Of a DNA stretch of 64,000 bases, positions 57,330 through 64,000 are shown in pieces. The first letter of the stretch is position 1; every line of letters begins with the position of its first letter. This stretch comes from Tenrec ecaudatus (Eukaryota > Chordata > Mammalia > Afrosoricida > Tenrecidae). Made by a program: the position numbers and the translations under genes. Under the pieces are notes generated by a model. That model had not been told where the DNA came from. It did no database searches and saw only the letters and a program-made list of their open reading frames with translations. The stretch is taken from the NCBI RefSeq assembly GCF_050624435.1, contig NW_027459437.1, positions 124,001 through 188,000 of the forward strand, written 5' to 3'.

Positions 57330-58227
57330 ATGATTTGATCTAATCTTCCTTGTAAGATGGGGGTGGAGGGGTGAGGGGCAGGAGTAGAGGAGGGAGGACA
57401 GGAGAGAGGAAGGAGGTGAGAGGGAATGATTGGAGCTGCCTCCACACTCCCTGATCGCCCCTAGCCTTGAACCCCGGGCAGCCACATGCTGGAAAAGGTG
57501 TGTAGGCCAGCCACTGAGTGGGGACTTGTTTTTCTCGACACTACCTAGGTGGTCAATGAGGAGGTCCTGTTAGGAAAATGGGTTGGAGATGCTCACATTG
57601 TGCACTTGTGTGTCAGCATGCCGTTTGGATCCCTGGCCCGCTGTCGGCACTCTCCCACCCTGGGGTCCCCAGGCTTTCCCACCTGTCTCACAAACTTGAA
57701 TAGTTGAGTTGGATCCCATTTTATTTTTGTAGATCTTATCATTGTTTCAAAATGTTTCACACACACAAAAATCTATTTTCAATTTCATTATTTATGTGAT
57801 TTTGGTGTGTACATAAGTGCATGTGTGTGTACCATACACGTTTTTGTAGTATCCTTTTTGATAACAACTAAGGATGTTTACCAGTAGTTTTGTTAGGGCA
57901 AAATGTGTGCTACCTGCTAACTGCATATATAAATCTCCTAGTACTGCTTTTGCCCATTTTAGCCCTGCAGGCAGGCTGGCCGGCTCTCCCTGCTCTCTGG
58001 CAAACAGCATCACCTCCTCCTCCTCTTGTGTTTTAGAAGGGTATAGGTGTGTTTGAAAGATGGTCAGCATCTTAATATGTAAGGGTTAATGGTTTGGGAG
58101 TTGGAGATTAGCAGTTTATCATTAGGGGTTTAAGTACCAAGTATTTTTGTGTGTTGAAATGTTGCCTAGAACATTTTAACATTTACTACCTATATATAGT
58201 ATTTATGACCTATTTGGCAACTTTTAA
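57330..58227. other. No gene; purine-rich tract at 57360-57425
   Basis: A G/A-rich low-complexity tract at 57360-57425 is followed by ordinary sequence. No gene or identified repeat. Confidence 0.4.
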
Positions 58228-58660
58228 AAAATTTAATAAATCTTTTTATTGGGGCTCATACAACCCTTATCACAATGCATAAATATATCAATTGAGTAAA
58301 GCACCCTTATACATTAGTTGCCCTCGTTATTCTCAAAATTCTCCTTCCACTTGGGTTCCTGGAATAAGCTCGTTTTCCTTTTTATCCCTTCCCTTCCCTC
58401 CCCGCTCTCCCCTCCCCCATGAACCCTTAATAGTTTATAAATTATTATGTTATCTTATACTTCCAGGCCTCTCCCCTCACCCACCTTCCCATTGCCCATC
58501 CCCCAGAGATTAGAGGAAGGTGATCACACAATGATGGTTTTTGTTCTTGGTGTCTGCCACCTGGTCCGTTCAACACCTTGTATTCGCTTAGGTTGCGCAC
58601 TTCTCTGTGGGCTTTGTTGTTTCCGAGCTAGATGGCCGCTTGTTTGCCTTCAATTGGCAA
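58228..58660 (-). mobile_element. LINE-3'-end-like dispersed repeat, internally deleted
   Basis: Begins (in antisense) with AAATTTAATAAATC...TTTTATTGGGGCTCATACAAC and continues with ATTCTCAAAATTCTCCTTCC and GGCCGCTTGTTTGCCTTCAA. Same family as 34826-35702 and 59969-62950. The sense strand is minus because the A-rich end is on the left. Confidence 0.72.
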
Positions 58661-58719
58661 CTTTTTTACATGACATCTTCAATTTATGATGAATAAGGAA
58701 TTTTCTTTTCTTCTTTTTG

Positions 58720-59255
58720 GAAGTCATTTTCTTCTTTTTATTAATTCTTTTTTTCTGATCAATCTAGCTAGTATCATTTTTAATATGAGTGGTGAAAATG
58801 GATATGTATGTTTATCCTGATTCTGCGATGGGGTGAACTTTTTTCTCTTTCTCTTACATGTGACATTTTCAAAGTTTTTTTTACAAGAATGTATATTAGC
58901 ATATTGAGTTTTACCTATTTCATGTTAGATTTGTAGTTGTTTTTTTTTAACATGAAAAGCTTTTTACTTTGTTTATTATTCATTCTGTGTCAATTTAGAT
59001 AATTGACTTTTCCCCCATCACTAGGCATATTTGAGTGTTCATTTTCTTGTGTTAAATCAATTCTGGGATGAATTAGAATTAATCTTGATGCATGCTTATT
59101 TTAATATATTGTCTGACTCAGTTTCCTATTTTAAAAATAACTTTTTCATTCAGATCCATTATCAACACTCGTCTATAGTTTTCTTAAAATATCGTCATCT
59201 GACATGGGTATCAGGTTATTTCTTGTCTCATAGAAAATGTTACTAAGTGCTCTAA
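58720..59255 (-). pseudogene. L1 ORF2 (reverse transcriptase) relic
   Basis: In antisense, the run AATATGAGTGGTGAAAATGG, then CATATTTGAGTGTTCATTTT and TATAGTTTTCTTAAAATATC...GGGTATCAGGTTATTTCTTG...CTCATAGAAAATG matches the downstream reverse-transcriptase part of mammalian L1 ORF2. Stops are frequent; it is a decayed fragment. Confidence 0.7.
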
Positions 59256-59864
59256 AAACTATTGTTATGTTGGAACCCAATAAGTTGAACTTAAGCAACA
59301 AAACAGTAAAAAAGTGCTTATTAATCTTATGTGAATACTCTAGCTGCCAGAATTTTTAGTTTTCATCTATCTTACAGTTAGGCTGGAAGTTTCTCAAGAA
59401 ATTTTATTTTGATTCAATTGATTATAGACCTTCTAAGCATCCTGCAATCCAGTGAGTAATTATTGTCAGTCTCTTGCTCTGCTGGATCCTCTGAACTTCC
59501 AGCTGAACCCTCAGTGTACAGGACTGCATGATTTACAGTTTCCTAGACAGACAAATAGCTGCTCACCACTTAGTGAGTGTGTTGTTTTAGACTAGAGCCC
59601 ATGTTCCTGAAAGTACTCTGCCACCTGGCATGCTGTGAGGCCCTTAGAGAACTGCCTTCAGCTCACCAAAAGAATGGACTAATGAGGGGTGGAAATGCCT
59701 CAGTGATTTTGTTGTCACCTTGTTTGTTCCAACTTTTTTTAACTGAAGAAACCTCTTCCCTTTTTTTCATGAGAGAAATAATATCTTTTGTAAACATAAC
59801 ACACTAATGTCTTTGTGTTTGCGCTGGGTGTATATTTGTGGTTTCTGAGACTGTTGTCATATCA
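59256..59864. other. No gene or repeat recognised
   Basis: Only short ORFs without signature; probably old repeat or unique intergenic sequence. Confidence 0.35.
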
Positions 59865-59965
59865 GCTGTCATTGAGTCAGTGCCATCTCACTGGGACCCA
59901 TTGCACAACAGAACAAAACATTGCACTCTCCTGTGCCATCCTCATAATTGAGGATGAACGCATGT
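59865..59965 (-). mobile_element. AfroSINE fragment, antisense
   Basis: GTCATTGAGTCAGTGCCATC, GACCCATTGCACAACAGAAC and TGTGCCATCCTCATAATTG match the AfroSINE 3' half. Confidence 0.8.
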
Positions 59966-60528
59966 TTTTAAAAAATTTATTTATTTTAACTCATTTTATC
60001 AGGGGCTTGTACAGCTTGTATTACAATCCATGCATATATCAATTGTGTTACACACATTTGTACATGTTGCTATCATCACTTTCAAAACATTTTCTTTCTA
60101 CTTGAGCGCTGTATCAGCTCATTTTATTCTTCCCTCATGAAGCCCTGATAAATTATAATTTTTTATTGCTTTTTCGTGTCTTATACTGTCTGATGTCTCC
60201 CTTCACCCACTTTTCTGTTGTCCATCCCCCTGAGAAGGGGTTATATGTAGATCATTGTGTTCATTTCCCCTTTCACCCCTCACCTACCCCTTACTCTCCT
60301 GGTATTGCCACTCTGATTATTGGTCCTGATGGGTTTATCTGCCCTTGATTCCCTGTGTTTCTAGCTCTTTTCGGTACCCATGTGCATTCTCTGGTCTAGC
60401 CAGTTTCGTACAGTAGATTTGGGGTCATGATTGTGGGGTGGGGGGAGCACTAAACAACTAGAGAAAAGTTGTATGTTTCATAGGTGTTATACTGAACCCT
60501 AACTGGCTCATCCTTGTGACCCATTCTG

Positions 60529-61200
60529 ATAGGTTAGTTTATTGTGCCAACCTGGCTCATAGGAACATGGTATAAATAATGTTGCAGTTTGATTGGAGGG
60601 CAAAGAGATAAATGGCTAGGCAAACCGTGCCTCTCTCTCTCTTGCACTCTTCTCATCAGATCAGGGTGCGCCTGCTAGTTCTCTGCCACAACTTGTGAGC
60701 TACACTAAGTGTTGGCCTAACAACCTGTGGATCATGTCACTAGAGCTTGAGGTTCCTTTGAGAAGTGCTTCATCATGTTGCTGATGTATGCATCACTTGA
60801 GCTTGGGACTGTTGGATCCTATCTTCTTGCTCTTTGTTGATGATCTGCCCTTTGTTTGCTGCCTGTGTCCAGACTGCCTGCATTGCCGTACATAAGACTC
60901 ACCTGTCTGCTTCCTTGACCTTGGACCCAGTGGCCCTCATGAGTTGAAGGACTTCCAGTATATTAAATGTTTCACGGAAGTGAGTTGAACTGAGCACTCT
61001 GGACAGCTGTGTGAACAAATTAGCTGCTATATTCTTTTGTGCTTTATATGTCTATCCATTATATAGAATATATAATAATATATAATGATTATATATAATG
61101 GTTTTATATATAATGATTATATATTGTATATGTAATAGATGTATGTATGCACATATCTATATATATTCACAAGTGTCCTGGTTTTGTTTCTGTGTAACAC
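60529..61200 (+). mobile_element. Nested dispersed element with target-site duplication
   Basis: About 670 bp that interrupts the host repeat. It is flanked by ACCCATTCTG (60519-60528) and ACCCTTCTG (61201-61209), a slightly diverged duplication, and the host family reads continuously across the two flanks. It begins ATAGGTTAGTTTATTGTGCC, which is the reverse complement of the family-B terminus, and includes CCAGTATATTAAATGTTTCACG. An AT-rich (TATATAATG)-like tract lies at 61050-61180. Confidence 0.7.
61055..61175. repeat. AT-rich degenerate microsatellite
   Basis: Repeats of TATATAATGAT-like units near the right end of the nested element. Confidence 0.8.
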
Positions 61201-62970
61201 ACCCTTCTGTAAGGGGGTGTCCAATTGCCTACAGATAGACTTTGGGTCTCACTCCACACTACCCCTCTTTCAAATTGATAGGATTTTTTGTTCTGTGTCT
61301 CTGATGCCAGATACCTGATCCTATTGACACCTCATGATCACACAGGCTTGTGTGCTTCTTCCATGTGGACTTTGTAGCTTCTCAGTTTGATGGCCTTTAG
61401 GACCCCAGAAGCTATATCTTTTGATAGCCAGGCAGCATCAACTTTCTTCACCATATTTGCTTCTGCACCATTTTGTCTTAATCGATTGTGTCAGGAAGCT
61501 GAGCATCATGGAATGCCAGGTTATTAGAACAAAGTCTTCTTTCATTGAGAGAGTACTGGGGTAGAGGTCCAATGTCTATCTGCTACTTTTATACTTAAAA
61601 TTTAAATATATTTACATAGATATGTTACCCTTTTGTCATATATATGTGTACATATGTAAATGACTGTATTTAGAACTCTATAAATGCCCTTTGTCTCCTA
61701 CTTCTTTCCTCTATTTCCTTTTACTTTCCTCTTGTCCCACTATCATGTTTGGCCTTCATCAGTTTTCAGTAATTCCTCTCATTACATTGCCCTTGATCAC
61801 GCCCTACCAGGCATCCTACACTCTCCTCAACGTCGATTTTAGATCACTTGTTGTGCCCTTGACCCCAGGCTTACAGCCACTTCCTTTCCCCCACTTCCCT
61901 GTTTCCTTTATCCCCCCCCCCCAGAACCATCAGCCCCATTGTTGTCTCCTCTGGTGTGTTTATCCTGCCAATCTTATCTAGACAGACATGCGGAGACAAT
62001 AATAAGCACAGAAACAAGACAGAGCAAAATAACAACAACAAAAAAGGAAGCAACCACCGGAAAAAAAGAGAAAAGACTTAAGAATCATTCCAGGTTTGTT
62101 CGTTGATCATTAGGAGTATTTTACTGTTGGTTGAGTCTGATGTGGTACCATGCCTTGGCCACTCAGTCTGTTTTTTTGTATTTCCCGGGCACTTCATTGC
62201 TTTGCTCCTCTTGCTGCTCTGTTGCATGCCCTTAGAGTTTTGCCCCAGTGTGGTGAAGTCAGATCGAGCACATTTCCCACAGTGTGCCACAGTGTTGTCC
62301 CTCATAGCGCTGTGGGTCATTAAGGGATGCCGTGTCTTGTGATTGGGATGGCCCTATGGTCCTCTCTGTGCATTAGGCAATTTGAGCAGGAATATCATTC
62401 TTCGGGTTTGGTGAACCATTTGTCGCAGTCACTTTGTTAATCCATTTGGTAGTGGGATTCATGTTTTTCACTGCCCGTCATCTTTACCAAACAAAATATC
62501 CTTTTCGAGGAATGATCTTTTCTGATATATGTCCAAAGTATATAATATGAACTCTCACCATCCTTGCCTCTAAGTAGCACTCTGACATTACATCTTCCAA
62601 AACAGACTTGTTTGTCCTTTGCATGTCCATGGTATGTGGGACATTCTTGTCCAGAACTACAATTCTAATATATTCATTCTTCTTCAGCCTTCCTTTGTTC
62701 ATCTTTCAAATGCACAAGAGTCAATTGACAATAGCCTGCTTTGGTCAGGTGAAACCAGTCCTCCAGGTAATATCTTTTCCTTTCAATACTCTAAAGAGGC
62801 ATTGTTCAGCAGATTTATCTAATGCAATGATTGATCTCTTGACTGTTATACTTTCAGTATTCAGGATATTTGTTTGTTTGGTCTTTTTTCTATACACCAA
62901 CCAATTTTTTTTCTGGAAGGAGTTAAAATTTACTCAAGCTTTAGATTAAGAATTTTGATCAAGGAGGGGC

Positions 62971-63382
62971 TGTCGGAGCCAGCTCAGGAGTCAAACCGTC
63001 CTGAAAGAGGGGGAATGATTATTAGGGTAAAAAGAAGAGATTAAAAGTATTGGGAGGGCAACAGTGAATACTGAAGCTTCGGGTTTGTTTTACATACTCC
63101 TTTTATCCATGCAGAAACAACCCGGGGTTTATTATCTCATTGTTAAGCAAGCACATTTGCTACACATAGCAATTTTGTCTTCTGCCAAGGCAGACATCCC
63201 TGAGAAAATTAAACAACGTATCTTCCCAGACTTTGCATACTTTCTTGTTCTTTTTTTTTTGTTGTTCTTGTTCTTAACAGTATGTTCAAAACGTAAAGTC
63301 ACAGAAGAAATCAGCAAACACTGACACATAGTTCATGAGAGTTATCAGCTGTTTCAAAGCTGAGTCTTAATGGCCTTCAACA
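62971..63382 (-). mobile_element. 3' LTR of a class II endogenous retrovirus
   Basis: A 412-bp LTR on minus, starting TGTTGAAGGCC at 63382 and ending CTCCGACA at 62971, so it has TGT...ACA inverted ends. An AATAAA lies at 63128-63133 on minus. Directly upstream (63383-63397) is a polypurine tract AAAAAAGCGGGGGC, the plus-strand primer site expected next to a 3' LTR. Env sequence follows to the right. The 5' LTR would lie beyond the window, so a flanking duplication cannot be tested. Confidence 0.85.
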
Positions 63383-63559
63383 GCCCCCGCTTTTTTATTT
63401 ACTGAAGACGTCTTTACTCAAAACGTCAGCAGATCACTGTGTCTGTCTTAGGTTGTGAAGTCCTGAAATCGCCCTTACCCGTCATCAGTCACTGTCTGCA
63501 GGAGACTATGACCTGTCTTAGGTTGGAATACTCAGACTCGATTTTACCCGTCTGACTAA

Positions 63560-64000
63560 CCAGCCTCTGCCTTATACTCCTGTTTGGGGAGGGAGTGAAG
63601 TATGCAGGTGTACTTCCTGTAATTTTGTTCCTAAAGCCAATAATTCAACCATAACCTTGTGCAGTATCATAGGGAGTATGCATAAGATAAACAATACACA
63701 CACTCCCGCTGTGACTAGAGAAAAAGCATGTGAGGTAGGCCTCTGAGATTTCCTAACGAAGGGAAAGAATCTTGAAAATGCTGGAGCCAATCCTCAGCAA
63801 CCTTGTCGACATCAAAATAAAGAGACTTAGCATCTTTTATGGCTAATATTTCTTGATGGAGTTGTAATCAATCTAAAGACTCATTAGCATTGTGCCAAGT
63901 ACCTTGAAGATGATTCTACACTTTAATCCAGCTATACTGACTGTTAGTGTACTATTTAGGTGTAACACAGATCCATGTATGTACAGCATGGCACTGTAGA
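63560..64000 (-). pseudogene. Endogenous retrovirus env relic: C-terminal part of TM subunit
   Basis: Minus strand. Between about 63790 and 63930 lies a stretch like the membrane-proximal ectodomain of class II (betaretrovirus-like) Env TM proteins. A hydrophobic membrane-spanning segment follows at about 63640-63720 (VTAGVCVLFILCILPMILH) and then a short cytoplasmic tail. Stops and at least one frame change interrupt it. It lies just upstream of the polypurine tract and 3' LTR, as in a provirus. The rest of the element is outside the window. Confidence 0.7.

Larger units (their letters stand above)
59969..62950 (-). mobile_element. Long L1-3'-end-like element, interrupted by another insertion
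   Basis: About 2.3 kb of one repeat family (excluding the nested element). It is the long version of 34826-35702 and 58228-58660, with its A-rich 3' end at 59969 and reaching TTCTGGAAGGAGTTAAAATT at 62920. Landmarks include TTGTCTTAATCGATTGTGTC, CCTTTGTCTCCTACTTC and TCCATGGTATGTGGGACATT. ORFs within it are short and not conserved. Its length without ORF2 similarity is odd for an L1 3' UTR, so its class is uncertain. A class II LTR is inserted directly beyond it at 62971. Confidence 0.7.

Overview
The window looks like mammalian germline DNA from the immunoglobulin heavy-chain variable (IGHV) locus of an afrotherian. The species inference rests on repeated AfroSINE-type tRNA-derived SINEs and on other dispersed families that I associate with tenrecs. 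Afrotheria is fairly secure; tenrec is a guess from memory of repeat families. There is no bacterial or phage content, and no complete ordinary protein-coding gene.

Layout. Positions 1-33383 are one uninterrupted GC-rich satellite array. It has 62- or 68-bp monomers built from three subunits of about 22 bp carrying CCCTAG/CTAGGG palindromic arms. Shared rare variants show a higher-order repeat of about 9.6 kb, older 6.2-kb and 5.7-kb duplications, and a very homogeneous block of about 5.15 kb against the right edge. The array ends abruptly at 33383.

From 33.5 to 55 kb there are four IGHV segments, all on the minus strand, plus one orphan recombination signal (RSS). The segment nearest the array is a VH3-like pseudogene. 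The next two (45.2 and 49.6 kb) are clan II (VH4/VH2-like) pseudogenes. The fourth (54.4-54.8 kb) has an intact V-exon, a perfect 23-spacer RSS and an octamer promoter, but a one-base deletion in its leader exon as assembled. All RSSs point left, so the D-J-C side of the locus should lie left of the window and the satellite lies inside or on the D-proximal side of the V cluster.

Between the V segments lies a thick layer of retroelements. They include a decayed class I (gammaretrovirus-like) gag at 36.1-38.7 kb whose capsid region is split by a full-length cyclophilin A (PPIA) retrocopy with target-site duplications, two related families of about 500 bp (six copies), AfroSINEs, a solo-LTR-like element and two inverted copies of a GC-rich promoter-like module (40.9-41.9 and 55.1-56.0 kb). 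The right third (56.6-64 kb) holds a histone H2B pseudogene fused head-to-head to a 28S rRNA fragment, an L1 ORF2 relic, a large L1-3'-end-like repeat with another element nested in it, and the 3' end of a class II endogenous retrovirus (Env TM tail, polypurine tract, 3' LTR) running off the right edge.

The only units with a coordinated role are the IGHV segments: octamer promoter, split leader, V-exon and 23-RSS, used by RAG recombination. At most one of them approaches functionality.
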